Below, piece after piece: positions 52,186 through 61,409 of a stretch of 64,000 bases of DNA (its first letter is position 1; each line of letters starts with the position of its first letter). The notes beneath the pieces are model-generated. The model had not been told where the DNA came from, searched no databases, and saw nothing but the letters and a program-made list of their open reading frames with translations. The translations under genes and the position numbers were made by a program. The DNA is from Rothia sp. (in: high G+C Gram-positive bacteria) (GTDB lineage Bacteria; Actinomycetota; Actinomycetes; Actinomycetales; Micrococcaceae), in assembly GCA_030524105.1 (NCBI GenBank), contig JAUNHE010000002.1, positions 248,001 to 312,000 of the forward strand, written 5' to 3'.

Positions 52186-54486
52186 CTAAAGGTAGCGTCT
52201 GCCCTGCGGCTCTAAACGAACCAGCACAGACTTATAAACCGGGGTATTGGAACGGTCAGCCACAGAGTCTAAAGGCACCAGCACATTAGCTTCCGGCAGG
52301 TAGACACTCACACAGCCTCTGGCGTGATCGTAGGCCACGCAACGGTAGTTAGGTGCCCGCCGCAGCCCGTCCTCCCAGATGGAGACAATATCAACGATGT
52401 CTCCATCTGCCAGGCCCTGCTGAGCCAGATCCTCCGGGTTAATAAAAATAACCCGCCGCCCGGAGCGCACCCCCCGGTAACGGTCGTTCAGGCCATAAAT
52501 CGTGGAATTAAACTGGTCGTGCGAGCGCACGGTGGACAGCAAAAAGTGGCCCTCCGGCAGCTCCAGCACTTGGGTCTGGTTAATGGTTAGCTGTGCCTTG
52601 CCGTTAGAGGTCTTAAAAATACGTTGCCGCGGGCCGTTAGGCAGGGCAAAACCGCCCGGTTTTTTGATGCGCTTGTTATAGCCTTCAAAGCCGGGTACGG
52701 TGGCTGCAATGGCCTCCCGGATCAGGCTATAGTCATCGATCATAGGTTGCCAGAAGTCGTCGCCAAAGGTCATCCGGCCAATACTGCAGATGATATCTAC
52801 TTCTGAGCGTAGGTCGTGTTTGAGGTGGGTTTTTCGTTTGCCCTGAGAGGCTGAGACAATGCCGGCTGAGTTTTCAACCGTTACCTCTTGCGGCCCGGTT
52901 TTTTGTAGGTCTATGTCGGAGCGGGCACGTACCGGTAGGATCAAGGATTGCTGCCCCGGCCAGGCATGGGCACCGTTAGGTTTGGTGGAGAGATGAACCG
53001 TCATTTCCTGGCTGGACATGCCGTCTTGGCAGGCGCTGGTATCTGAGGCTACGCGCACCAGGTTTCCGCCAAGAGACATAAAGAATTTATTGGCACCGTC
53101 GCGGATCTGGCGTAGGGAGTCAACGGTGTCTAGGCCGGGTTGGCGTGGGACGGGAAAGTTAAAGTAGTTTTCGAGGGCGGCCAAAAAACTTTCTGGCATT
53201 TTTTCCCAGATTCCTACGGTGCGGTTCCCTTGAACATTGGAGTGGCCACGAAAGGGAAAGGAGCCTGCACCGGGTTTGCCGATGTTACCGGTGAAGAGGA
53301 GAAAATTCATCATCTCGCGGATGGTGTAAACCGAGTTTTTGTGCTGGGTTACTCCTAGGGTCCAGCTGAGAACAATGGAATCTGCTTCTTGCACCATGTC
53401 TGCCACCTGGGCTACCTGGGCTGCTGAGATTCCGGATCCGCGTTCTAGCTCCCTGTCGTCAAGGCTCATCAGGTGTGCCTTGGTTTCTTCTACCCCCGAG
53501 CAGAATCGGCTTAGGAAGTCTTGGTCTAGGCAGTCTCGGCGGATCAGTTCCCGGTTCAGTTGTTGAAAGAAGGCCCGGTCCCCGTCAAGACGCACCTGCA
53601 GGTAGCGGTCGGCTAGCGGGGTGGCAATGCCCAGGCTGCCTTTGACGGATTGGGGTTCTTCAAAGCGCAGCAGTCCTGGTTCTGGCATGGGGTTAATAGC
53701 CAGCATTTTTCCGCCGTTTTCCTTCATCTTTTTGAAGGTAGTCAGCGAGCGGGGGTGGTTGGTGCCGGGGTTTTGTCCCACCGAGATCAGCAGGTCTGTT
53801 GTCTCAAGGTCTTTCATGGTTGCGGAGCCTTTACCTAAGCCAACTACTTCTTTGAGGGCAACTCCGGTGGATTCGTGGCAGAGGTTTCCGCAGTCGGGCA
53901 GGTTGTTGGTTCCTAGCCTGCGGGCTAGAAGCTGAAAGACATAGGCTGCCTCGTTAGAGGCTCGGCCAGAGGTGTAGAAGACGGCCTGGTTGGGGTCTTC
54001 TAGGTTAGCTAGTTGGCTTGAAATTAGTTTAAAGGCTTTAGTCCAGCTGATGGGCCGGTAGTGATCGTCGCCGCTGGAGCGGTCATAGAGCATGGGGCTG
54101 GTGATGCGTCCCTGTTTGCCTAACCAGTGGTCAGTTTTGTCTTGTAGTTCTGTGACACTGTGCCGGGCCCAAAAGTCTGGTCCTGCGAGGGCGGAGGCGG
54201 TTTCTTCTGCTACGGCCTTGGCCCCGTTTTCACAGAATTCCACCAGGTTTAGTTCCTGCTGGCTAGGTTCTGGCCAGGCGCAGCTGGGGCAGTCAATTCC
54301 GCCGTGCTGGTTCATGGTTCGTAAGGTTGGTAGGCTACCCGCTGGTAGGGCGTGCCGCATGGCGTGGACAACCCCAGAGATACCTGCGGCTTTGTGGGCT
54401 GCCTTGCCTACTTTAGGGTAGTCGTAGGCGTTTGCTGCCGCACTAATTCGGCTGACCTGCACTGTTTTTTCTTGGTAGCTTGTCAT
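52186..54486 (-). CDS. FdhF/YdeP-type molybdopterin oxidoreductase
   Basis: Molybdenum enzyme of 766 residues related to formate dehydrogenase H alpha subunit and E. coli YdeP. An N-terminal HGGIDCPSCAWPEP supplies two cysteines, fewer than the four ligands of a 4Fe-4S cluster in true formate dehydrogenases. Molybdopterin-contacting stretches are NNLPDCGNLCHESTGVALKEVVG and LISVGQNPGTNHPRSLT. A CXXC and no Tat signal indicate a cytoplasmic enzyme. The substrate is not established for this group. FdhD, needed to sulfurate the cofactor, is encoded just upstream on the same strand. Confidence 0.88.
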   Translation of the reverse strand: MTSYQEKTVQVSRISAAANAYDYPKVGKAAHKAAGISGVVHAMRHALPAGSLPTLRTMNQHGGIDCPSCAWPEPSQQELNLVEFCENGAKAVAEETASALAGPDFWARHSVTELQDKTDHWLGKQGRITSPMLYDRSSGDDHYRPISWTKAFKLISSQLANLEDPNQAVFYTSGRASNEAAYVFQLLARRLGTNNLPDCGNLCHESTGVALKEVVGLGKGSATMKDLETTDLLISVGQNPGTNHPRSLTTFKKMKENGGKMLAINPMPEPGLLRFEEPQSVKGSLGIATPLADRYLQVRLDGDRAFFQQLNRELIRRDCLDQDFLSRFCSGVEETKAHLMSLDDRELERGSGISAAQVAQVADMVQEADSIVLSWTLGVTQHKNSVYTIREMMNFLLFTGNIGKPGAGSFPFRGHSNVQGNRTVGIWEKMPESFLAALENYFNFPVPRQPGLDTVDSLRQIRDGANKFFMSLGGNLVRVASDTSACQDGMSSQEMTVHLSTKPNGAHAWPGQQSLILPVRARSDIDLQKTGPQEVTVENSAGIVSASQGKRKTHLKHDLRSEVDIICSIGRMTFGDDFWQPMIDDYSLIREAIAATVPGFEGYNKRIKKPGGFALPNGPRQRIFKTSNGKAQLTINQTQVLELPEGHFLLSTVRSHDQFNSTIYGLNDRYRGVRSGRRVIFINPEDLAQQGLADGDIVDIVSIWEDGLRRAPNYRCVAYDHARGCVSVYLPEANVLVPLDSVADRSNTPVYKSVLVRLEPQGRRYL

Positions 54487-54550
54487 TGTTCTGCCTTTAG
54501 GAGCGGGAATTAATGAGGTCTCCCCTCAAATTGTTATTCCAGTTTAGCCC

Positions 54551-55396
54551 CTATCCCCCCGCTGAGAGGTCGAGTTCACCAGCATAAACATTGAAGCTCT
54601 TTTCTCGGGTAAAGGCGATCAAGGTCAGACCAGTTTTTTGGGCCAATTCCACGGCTAGTGATGAGCTTGCGGAGACAGCTAGCAGGGCTGAGAATCCGGC
54701 TATAACGGCCTTTTGGACCAGTTCAAAAGATGCCCGTGAGCTCATGACTAAGATTCGTCCAGAGGCGGGGAGTTGATCGGCAAGAAGCAGGTGGCCAATT
54801 ACCTTATCCGCAGCATTATGTCTGCCGATGTCTTCCCTGGTGACAAGGTGCTGGCCGTCCTGGTTGAAGGCTGCTGCGGCGTGAATACCCCCTGTCTTTT
54901 TAAACTGTTTTTGCCGGCTACGCAGCTCGTGAGGTAGGGATAGTATCAGGTCCGGGCTGAGCCGGATGGGGCTGATGGGGCTGAGCTGCCGGCGGATGCT
55001 CTCTTCAATAGAGGTAGAGCCACACAGGCCGCAGGCTGAGTTACCGCTCCTGAGTCTCAGTGGGCCCCCAGCTAGAGAACCAGGCTGGCTGGCCCTGCCG
55101 GTTAGGTCCAGCAGATTGTAGGTATTTTGACCGGCCGGGCCGGTGGCGCCCTGGCAGTAGCGAGCTTGGCTAATCTGCTGTGCAGAGCGGATAATGCCTT
55201 CGCTGTACAGAAAGCCGTGGGCTAGCTCCAGGTCGTGGCCCGGGGTGCGCATGGTGCTGCTAACGCTCTGGCCGTTAAGCCGGATTTCAAGGGGTTCTTC
55301 GGCGCTGACTGCATCGCTTCTTTTAATCAGGCTTAGGCTGCCGTCGTCCTGACGAATGACTTTGACCATGGGGACCAGGGGGTTAAGCCTGGCCAC
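54551..55396 (-). CDS. fdhD: Formate dehydrogenase accessory sulfurtransferase FdhD
   Basis: Transfers sulfur to the molybdenum cofactor of formate dehydrogenase-like enzymes. The family's CxxC is in SACGLCGSTSIEES and the cofactor loop NAADKVIGHLLLAD and the HNAADK motif of TREDIGRHNAADKVIG are present. The GTG at 55394-55396 is taken as start, with an AAGGAGG site; the frame extends upstream only inside the preceding gene. It overlaps that gene's 3' end by 14 bp. Length 281 is usual. It precedes the YdeP-like gene by 64 bp. Confidence 0.93.
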   Translation of the reverse strand: MARLNPLVPMVKVIRQDDGSLSLIKRSDAVSAEEPLEIRLNGQSVSSTMRTPGHDLELAHGFLYSEGIIRSAQQISQARYCQGATGPAGQNTYNLLDLTGRASQPGSLAGGPLRLRSGNSACGLCGSTSIEESIRRQLSPISPIRLSPDLILSLPHELRSRQKQFKKTGGIHAAAAFNQDGQHLVTREDIGRHNAADKVIGHLLLADQLPASGRILVMSSRASFELVQKAVIAGFSALLAVSASSSLAVELAQKTGLTLIAFTREKSFNVYAGELDLSAGG

Positions 55397-56732
55397 GGCG
55401 GCCTCCTTGCTGTTTCCAGGCTGCGCCAAAGGCTTGCACTGTTTGGATGATTTGCTGTGGTTCAGCCTGGTGCTGGCCGACAGCCAGGCCCACCAGGAAG
55501 ACTGCCAAGGGCGCTGCTGGCCGTACCTGCTGGTGGGCAACCTGTTTGGTCAGTGCCAGGAGCTGGGGGATATTTTCTGTGATAACAGCTGGGGCAAGTT
55601 TAAGCTCTACCGCTAAAGCCTGCAGAAAATCCTGAATTTCTTCCCGCTCTTTGTCTGTCTGATCTTCAGCAGCCAGCTTTAAAGGTCTCAGGCCTTGTGG
55701 GGCCGTAAAGAAAGCTGCTATGTCTTGCTGGCTCACTTCTGCTAAGCTTGCCGGCTGCCAGCTTGGTTTCCGGTCTTTATCGATAACCTGTGCCCGGATG
55801 CCTTCGAAGAGGTCGTGGCCGGTCATGGAGTTGCAGATCAGAATAAAATCCTGTTCAAGGGTTTGGTCAAGGCTTAATTCTTGTGCTGCTCGCAGGGCGG
55901 CTAGGCTTAGTTTTATGGCGCTAGGGCTATTGGTTTCTAGGGCTCTTAAGGCTTGGTTGGCAAGGTTGGAGCCTTGGGCTGCCTGCTGAGCCACCCGTTT
56001 TTGTATGGCCAGGATGTCCTGGCCGGCAAAGGCCTCTTCTATCCAGTGGGCTTCTTCTTCTAGAGCTGAGGCCTCTGGTTGGCAGCTATAGGACCTCACT
56101 AGGGGTTCTATGTCGGCTGCTTCTCTTATCTGCCCCAGCTCATTCTGGAGTTTCGGTAGGCTTTCAGATAAAACATAGTAGTCGGCCAGGCCAAGAGCCA
56201 TAGCGTCGGCTGCCTTAACCTGGCTACCGGTCAGGGCCAGGAAGGTGCCCAGTTGCCTTTGGGCGCGGCTAAGAAGATGGAGCATACCCACGTCGGGGCT
56301 AAAACCAATAATGGTTTCTGGCATGGCCAGCCGGGTTTTTTCTGTAACAATACGGTGGCTGCCGTGGCTGCTAATTCCCAGGCCCCCGCCAAGAACCAGC
56401 CCGTCCATGAAGGCAAGGTAGGGTTTTGGGTAGTGGGCCACCCGGGCATTCAAAGAATATTCTGCTCTAAAGTACTCCTGGCCCTGCTCTAGCCGGCCCT
56501 GCTCTAGCATCCGGTAAAGGGCAACCACGTCTCCACCGGCGCACAGGCCTCTATCTCCTTCTGAGCGAAGGAGCACCGCCTTGACCTGGCGGTCTTCCTG
56601 AAAGCGATCAAGAGCCCGGCCTATGCCCTTGAGCATATCCAAACTCAAGGAGTTAATAACCCGGGGGCGGTTCAGGCTAATAATTCCTAGGCTGCCCTGC
56701 ACATCCAGCAGGAGCTCAGACTCACTGTCCAT
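55383..56732 (-). CDS. Enoyl-CoA hydratase/3-hydroxyisobutyryl-CoA hydrolase family protein, extended
   Basis: Crotonase-fold enzyme of 449 residues. The oxyanion-hole motif is AFMDGLVLGGGLGISSHGSHRI and the core LNRPRVINSLSLDM is typical; AMPETIIGFSPDVGMLHLL resembles HIBCH enzymes of valine degradation. Ordinary HIBCH is about 350 residues; here some 90 extra residues (from about 350) form a helical C-terminal extension. Valine-pathway genes are not adjacent. It lies between the GH-like gene (38 bp gap) and fdhD (overlap). Confidence 0.82.
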   Translation of the reverse strand: MDSESELLLDVQGSLGIISLNRPRVINSLSLDMLKGIGRALDRFQEDRQVKAVLLRSEGDRGLCAGGDVVALYRMLEQGRLEQGQEYFRAEYSLNARVAHYPKPYLAFMDGLVLGGGLGISSHGSHRIVTEKTRLAMPETIIGFSPDVGMLHLLSRAQRQLGTFLALTGSQVKAADAMALGLADYYVLSESLPKLQNELGQIREAADIEPLVRSYSCQPEASALEEEAHWIEEAFAGQDILAIQKRVAQQAAQGSNLANQALRALETNSPSAIKLSLAALRAAQELSLDQTLEQDFILICNSMTGHDLFEGIRAQVIDKDRKPSWQPASLAEVSQQDIAAFFTAPQGLRPLKLAAEDQTDKEREEIQDFLQALAVELKLAPAVITENIPQLLALTKQVAHQQVRPAAPLAVFLVGLAVGQHQAEPQQIIQTVQAFGAAWKQQGGRRGQA

Positions 56733-56770
56733 CTTTATTTCTTTCCGTCAAGCCAATACCGGAATTATAC

Positions 56771-57937
56771 CTAAATGATGTAGTCAGAGTCTGCCTGTCG
56801 TTTTCCCCAGGGGGCAGCAATCAGCACGATACCTTGGTGAGCTGGCAAAATAACGTCCCGCAGCTCACGCCCAAATCTATCGACCATGCCAAAGGGTACC
56901 GGGACGGTTCCCGATTCTTGGTCGGTTAAGTTGAGGGCTACCCAACCGTTTGAAAATCTGCGAGCCAAAACACCATAATGCTCGGCCGGGTCCTCCAGAG
57001 GTCGCCCAAGGTCCCAGGCAAGTTCTGGAATCCAGGGGGTATCGTTATGCTCGTCGTGGGCCCCGGCGCTTAAAGCGCTCCAACGGCCCCCGCCGTAGAG
57101 CCACATCCCTGCCAGGCCGGCCATAAAATTTGGGTGTTCATTCGCTCCGTCAGTACTGGCCCGCAACAGGGTTAGGCGCTGACGGTTGTTGCCACCGACT
57201 TCCACCTCCGGAAGCTGGCCAGCCATCTCATTCATCTGGCCAATAGCTGCGCCTTTGTCCAGATACTCCGCTTCGCCCCAGCCTAGAAAAACTTCCTCAA
57301 AGCCGCCGCCGTAGGCGCTGTGCCGCTCCCACTTGCCGGGGTTAACCCTGGACTCTGCAATATTGGGTACCAGGAGCTTACCTCGGGCGTTAAGTTCTCG
57401 ACCCGCCTGATGCACCAGTTCTTCTAGGCCCTGGTGGATAACAGCCATGTTTCGGGCCTCTTGAATGGGTAAATCCAAACCATAGTAGTCACCCTGGATA
57501 TCGTTGTCAGCCATAACCCCGTCAAAGGGAGACTGGTCAACTTCGTTGATGACGTTGGCAACCCAACGATCTCGATACTGGCTCTCCCAGACCTTCATCT
57601 GCCAGTGGCCCGGGTAGCCGTTCCATTCAATTCTTTGCCCATCCAGCCGGTGGGCAAAGAGATCAATCCCCTGGCTAAGAAGACCTTCTGCCTCAACAAA
57701 GGACAGGCCAGAGGAGTAGACCGGTCCGGGCTCATAGCTGCGCACTGAAGAGAGGCACTTATAGCACAAGATAGTCAGCTCAGGATTAAGCTCTTTGAGC
57801 CTCCTAGCAGCCTCTTCTTCCCAAGGTTGCAGCATGGCCACCGAATAGTGTTTGGCGGCAAATTCTAGTTCTTCTGGGGTAACAGATTGGCCTCCGTAGC
57901 GTACCCAGAGTCCACGAGTCGTTAGGTTATAGTCCAT
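56771..57937 (-). CDS. Putative glycoside hydrolase (TIM-barrel, GHL-type) of the Pel-like locus
   Basis: 388 residues without signal peptide. Central acidic motif FDGVMADNDIQGDYYG fits a barrel-strand catalytic region, followed by LVPNIAESRVNPG and GGFEEVFLGW. The pattern agrees with hypothetical glycosyl hydrolase families (GHL/GH-114-like); exact family not certain. It starts three bases after the PelF-like stop, so it is very probably in the same operon and works on the same glycan or an intermediate. Lacking a secretion signal it would act inside the cell. Confidence 0.7.
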   Translation of the reverse strand: MDYNLTTRGLWVRYGGQSVTPEELEFAAKHYSVAMLQPWEEEAARRLKELNPELTILCYKCLSSVRSYEPGPVYSSGLSFVEAEGLLSQGIDLFAHRLDGQRIEWNGYPGHWQMKVWESQYRDRWVANVINEVDQSPFDGVMADNDIQGDYYGLDLPIQEARNMAVIHQGLEELVHQAGRELNARGKLLVPNIAESRVNPGKWERHSAYGGGFEEVFLGWGEAEYLDKGAAIGQMNEMAGQLPEVEVGGNNRQRLTLLRASTDGANEHPNFMAGLAGMWLYGGGRWSALSAGAHDEHNDTPWIPELAWDLGRPLEDPAEHYGVLARRFSNGWVALNLTDQESGTVPVPFGMVDRFGRELRDVILPAHQGIVLIAAPWGKRQADSDYII

Positions 57938-57940
57938 TGC

Positions 57941-59659
57941 TTACTGTGCGGGAGTTTGGGTTAACAGGTTCTCAACCCTAGCTTTGACCTCCGTCTGCTC
58001 AACGATGCGGATGGCAGCGGTGACCGGGTCTTCTGCCCCCTCCAGCTCGGGTTTGGGACCCAGTTTACCAAGGTCACGGTAGATTTTGTTATACCTTTCC
58101 ATGACATCGTGTAGTTGGAAGAAACTAATCACCCGGTCCCTGGCATTGATGCACATCTGCTCATAGCGGTCCGGATCATCCATCACCATTTTTAAGGCGA
58201 TAGCAAAACCTTCTGGGTCTCCCGGTTGGGTTAAAATACCGCAGCGGTGGATCTCTTGGCCGGTCTCAGTAACCAGGGTGTCATCAATGAGCTGGGACAT
58301 GCCTCCTACGTCACTTCCGATCACGGGAATGGATGCGCTCATTGCCTCCAGGCCAACAATGGGTTGGCCTTCGTTGTAGCTGGGCATGACCAGGGCGTCG
58401 TAGAGGCCAAGCTTTTCTCGCACGTTGACGGTACCGTGGAAGGTAAAGAAATCTTCCAGCCCCTTCTGGCGGATGGCCTCCCGGCACTGCTCGTAGTACC
58501 AGGGCATATGTTCGGTGGGGCCCAGGCAGTCAATTTGCAGGTTTTCATAACCCTCTTCGCGCAGCAGCGCCACCGTGTCAATCAGATCCAAAAGGCCCTT
58601 AATGGGGACCACACGGGCAATAAAAACAAACTTCCAGTGGTAGTTTTTGCCCAGAAGCTGGATTTTTTCTCGGGCGGTCTTGCGTAGCGAGTAGGCTTCA
58701 TTGACGTCAGAGATCAGCATGCCGTTGGGCAGTACCGAGGCTTTCTCTACTTGAGCGTCCAGCAGGGTTGCCTCCTGCAAGGCCTTGGGGTAAAGGTAGG
58801 TGATGTGGTCGGCGCTGGGGTAGCAGAAGCGGCCCATCTGAATCCACCAAATCATCCAGGCCCGGTTCTCGGGGTCTACGTCAAACCGGTCGTAATCGCC
58901 AACCTGTACCGGGTAGGACATATTGCGCTCTAGCATAGTGTTGACGGTGTCCCGTACGTAAAGGTTATGCTCGGTCAGCAGGAAGGCACTACCGTGATCC
59001 CGGGCTGCAGCGGCACTAATCAGGGAGGCATAACCGGTGGTGTGTGCATGGTAAACCTTGGCATAGGGCATACGTTCATGCAGCAGAGCGTAAGCCAGGG
59101 AGAAGAAGGTTCGCATCAGCCAGAAGGCATCCGAGAAACTCATGGGCCCTAAGGCTAGTCGCTCAAACATGACCTCCATAAATTCCCTGGTTCCCAGCAG
59201 GGCCCAGCCCGGAAATTCGCGGGTTTTGGCGCTGAGCATCTGATCATAGATTTCCCAGAGCGGATTGGGGTCTGCATCCCGGTAGAGGGAGAAGAGAGCG
59301 TCCACAATTTTATGGCTAGCCGCAGTGCGCTCAGCCGGTTTCATTTTAAGCTCGCTGGGAGAGATGCCAAATCCTTCGCGGTGCTCTTCCATGCTGATAT
59401 AGATGGTTTTGACCCAGAGCACATTATCTGGCACACCGTAGAGATCTTTACTGGGCGAATCCCTGTCCCAGGAAATGTGGATAATACCGTAGGTGATATC
59501 CGGGTTGCATTGCACAATGTCGTGTACCACTGCCGATACCCCCCCTTTAAGGAAGGGGTAGGTTGATTCCATAACGATGGCAACGTCAACATCCGGGTAG
59601 TCGGGGTCGCTGTAGTGTGGTCCGGGTTGGGGCAGCCGTACTTCTTTTAAGCTGGTCAT
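57941..59659 (-). CDS. PelF-like GT4 glycosyltransferase
   Basis: Cytosolic GT4 transferase of 572 residues in the PelF family (N-terminal DUF3492). The opening VDVAIVMESTYPFLKGGVSAVVHDIV is diagnostic; HTTGYASLISAAAARDHGSAFLLTEHNLYVRDT holds the conserved His region. The C-terminal GT4 domain has ARVVPIKGLLDL and the E-x7-E motif YNEGQPIVGLEAMSASIPVIGSDVGG. In Pel systems PelF polymerises a GalNAc/GlcNAc-rich chain. It follows the PelG-like gene by about 65 bp and precedes the GH-like gene by 3 bp. Confidence 0.88.
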   Translation of the reverse strand: MTSLKEVRLPQPGPHYSDPDYPDVDVAIVMESTYPFLKGGVSAVVHDIVQCNPDITYGIIHISWDRDSPSKDLYGVPDNVLWVKTIYISMEEHREGFGISPSELKMKPAERTAASHKIVDALFSLYRDADPNPLWEIYDQMLSAKTREFPGWALLGTREFMEVMFERLALGPMSFSDAFWLMRTFFSLAYALLHERMPYAKVYHAHTTGYASLISAAAARDHGSAFLLTEHNLYVRDTVNTMLERNMSYPVQVGDYDRFDVDPENRAWMIWWIQMGRFCYPSADHITYLYPKALQEATLLDAQVEKASVLPNGMLISDVNEAYSLRKTAREKIQLLGKNYHWKFVFIARVVPIKGLLDLIDTVALLREEGYENLQIDCLGPTEHMPWYYEQCREAIRQKGLEDFFTFHGTVNVREKLGLYDALVMPSYNEGQPIVGLEAMSASIPVIGSDVGGMSQLIDDTLVTETGQEIHRCGILTQPGDPEGFAIALKMVMDDPDRYEQMCINARDRVISFFQLHDVMERYNKIYRDLGKLGPKPELEGAEDPVTAAIRIVEQTEVKARVENLLTQTPAQ

Positions 59660-59724
59660 GCTGGATCTTTCTGTGTCAACAAGGAGTAAATGCTGGTCTA
59701 ATGTGTGAGTTTTCTAGCGGATAT

Positions 59725-61092
59725 TTACCATGTCATGGCTTGGCGCCAGAAGAGGTCGTAGGCAGGGGACGCCCAGGTTCTTCTAAAGGCCCAGTAGCTG
59801 ATTGCAACCAGCACCAGCTCCCCGAGCATAATCAGGACATAACCGCCTGTGTGAGGAATCAGGGCAAAGGCCATAATGCAAAGCAGTAGGTGTGCTAACC
59901 CGATAACCTGTGGAATGGTTTTAGAGCCAATGTAGTCCACCTGGTAGTTATAGATTGTCACGGCTAAAAAGAGCCAGGAGGCTACAATCACGCAGAAGGC
60001 CAGGATCAGGGAACCCGGGGTAAACACTGCAATGATCAGGCCCACAACTGCAGAGCAAACGCCCGCTAGGACCAGGGTGCGGCGGGTGGCAGCCAGTACT
60101 CGTCTCTCCACTTTCCCAGAGAAGTTTTGTACCTGCCGGTAACCGTGGCTCTGGAGCGAGACTCGCAGCTTAGCGACCGCCCGGTCCACCTGATTTGCTT
60201 CTGCTGCAAAAAAGTAGTTGTAGGCAATGACTGCCGGTACCAGACCCATGTAGACGGCCACCACGTCCATCTGTCCCCCCTGGGCGATAAAGAGGATGTA
60301 CTTATCTGCCCAGAGCACGGCACCTAGAAGAAAGCCGCGCAGCATTTCTTGGGCAATGATGGAGTAGTTCAGTTTTTTGAAGGCCCCCAGGTATTTGAGA
60401 TGCTTGCGTAAAGTAATCAAGATAACCAGGGTGCCCATCAGTGGTGGTAGGAACCAGATCGTAGGAAAGATCAGGAGCGCAAGCGCATAGCAGATCCAGG
60501 CTGAAGCCCAGCTATTGCGGCTGTTGGTTGGGAGGTTTGCTATAACCAGTAGCTGGCCAAAGGCCATGTTAAAGACTCCCAGCAGCAGGAAGGCAAAGAG
60601 GGCTGTGGGAGACCAGCCCAGAGTGAAGTAGAAGGGGATAGCAAAAACAACCAGGATGGGAAGCACAGCCAGGCAGGTGCTGAGCCAGTATTCGGAGAAG
60701 CGGCGCATGCAGGCTTCAACGTCTCTTTCACCCAAGAGGTCTGTCATGGATCGGTAGATAGGTAGGCAGATGCTTTGACTCATCCAGGGTACGGTAATGG
60801 AGACTGCCAAAATGATTTGTGTTAGTTCAGAGCCGCCTACTCGCACTTCGGCTAGACGCGGGGTAACAAAGGGGAAGATGGCCGTCAGGAGGATGATGGG
60901 AGAAAGGTAGAGCAGAAATTGGTAGAGGAACCTGCTTTTTTTACTGGCTAGCCTCAGCCTGCTGGGTTCAGGCTTATTGGTCGTAGTCACAAGTGCAGTA
61001 GACACAAGGAGCCCTTCTGTATTTGTTGTGGTGACCGGATTGGACAGTGCCTGTTCTGTAATTTTTGCGCGCGCTAGCCCGCAGAATGGCAC
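59725..61092 (-). CDS. PelG-like membrane exporter (MOP superfamily)
   Basis: Twelve-helix membrane protein of 455 residues, matching PelG in length. PelG-type stretches are KLNYSIIAQEMLRGFLLGAVLWADKYILF and AVYMGLVPAVIAYNYFFAAEANQVDRAV. In Pel systems PelG carries the growing glycan across the inner membrane. The GTG start at 61092 has only a weak site; another GTG at 61005 would remove 29 hydrophilic residues. It is first in the locus, with a 317-bp upstream spacer. Confidence 0.85.
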   Translation of the reverse strand: MPFCGLARAKITEQALSNPVTTTNTEGLLVSTALVTTTNKPEPSRLRLASKKSRFLYQFLLYLSPIILLTAIFPFVTPRLAEVRVGGSELTQIILAVSITVPWMSQSICLPIYRSMTDLLGERDVEACMRRFSEYWLSTCLAVLPILVVFAIPFYFTLGWSPTALFAFLLLGVFNMAFGQLLVIANLPTNSRNSWASAWICYALALLIFPTIWFLPPLMGTLVILITLRKHLKYLGAFKKLNYSIIAQEMLRGFLLGAVLWADKYILFIAQGGQMDVVAVYMGLVPAVIAYNYFFAAEANQVDRAVAKLRVSLQSHGYRQVQNFSGKVERRVLAATRRTLVLAGVCSAVVGLIIAVFTPGSLILAFCVIVASWLFLAVTIYNYQVDYIGSKTIPQVIGLAHLLLCIMAFALIPHTGGYVLIMLGELVLVAISYWAFRRTWASPAYDLFWRQAMTW

Positions 61093-61409
61093 CTAATGCT
61101 GTGAGTTCTTGAAAATGTTCTGATGATTAATGTATTTTTGAAGGTCAGGAAACCTGGTTTGACTAGTATGTTTACCAGTCGTGCTTGGTTCAAACTGTCC
61201 AGGAAACGCCCAAGATAAATTCCGCAGGTTCACCTGAAATCTTTTGCTGTTTTTGACAGTTCCAGATGTCTCCTTACAGCTTGATCTTCATATAAAAAAA
61301 ATGATCTGACAAGGGCACACAAGGTAATGCCCACTAAATAGTGGATAAGATACCATTGTTTAGGGGACAAATTTTCGGCCAAATACGGCTAGAGTGTAGG
61401 CTTAGTCAT
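61093..61409. other. Intergenic region upstream of pelG-like and xth genes
   Basis: Divergent spacer of 317 bp without genes. Contains the promoters of both flanking genes, not resolvable by eye, an A run around 61294-61301, and no strong hairpin. Confidence 0.4.

Noticed and set aside
52186..54486. Assimilatory nitrate reductase
   Set aside because: FdhD next door, an incomplete iron-sulfur motif and YdeP-like length point to the FdhF/YdeP group instead.
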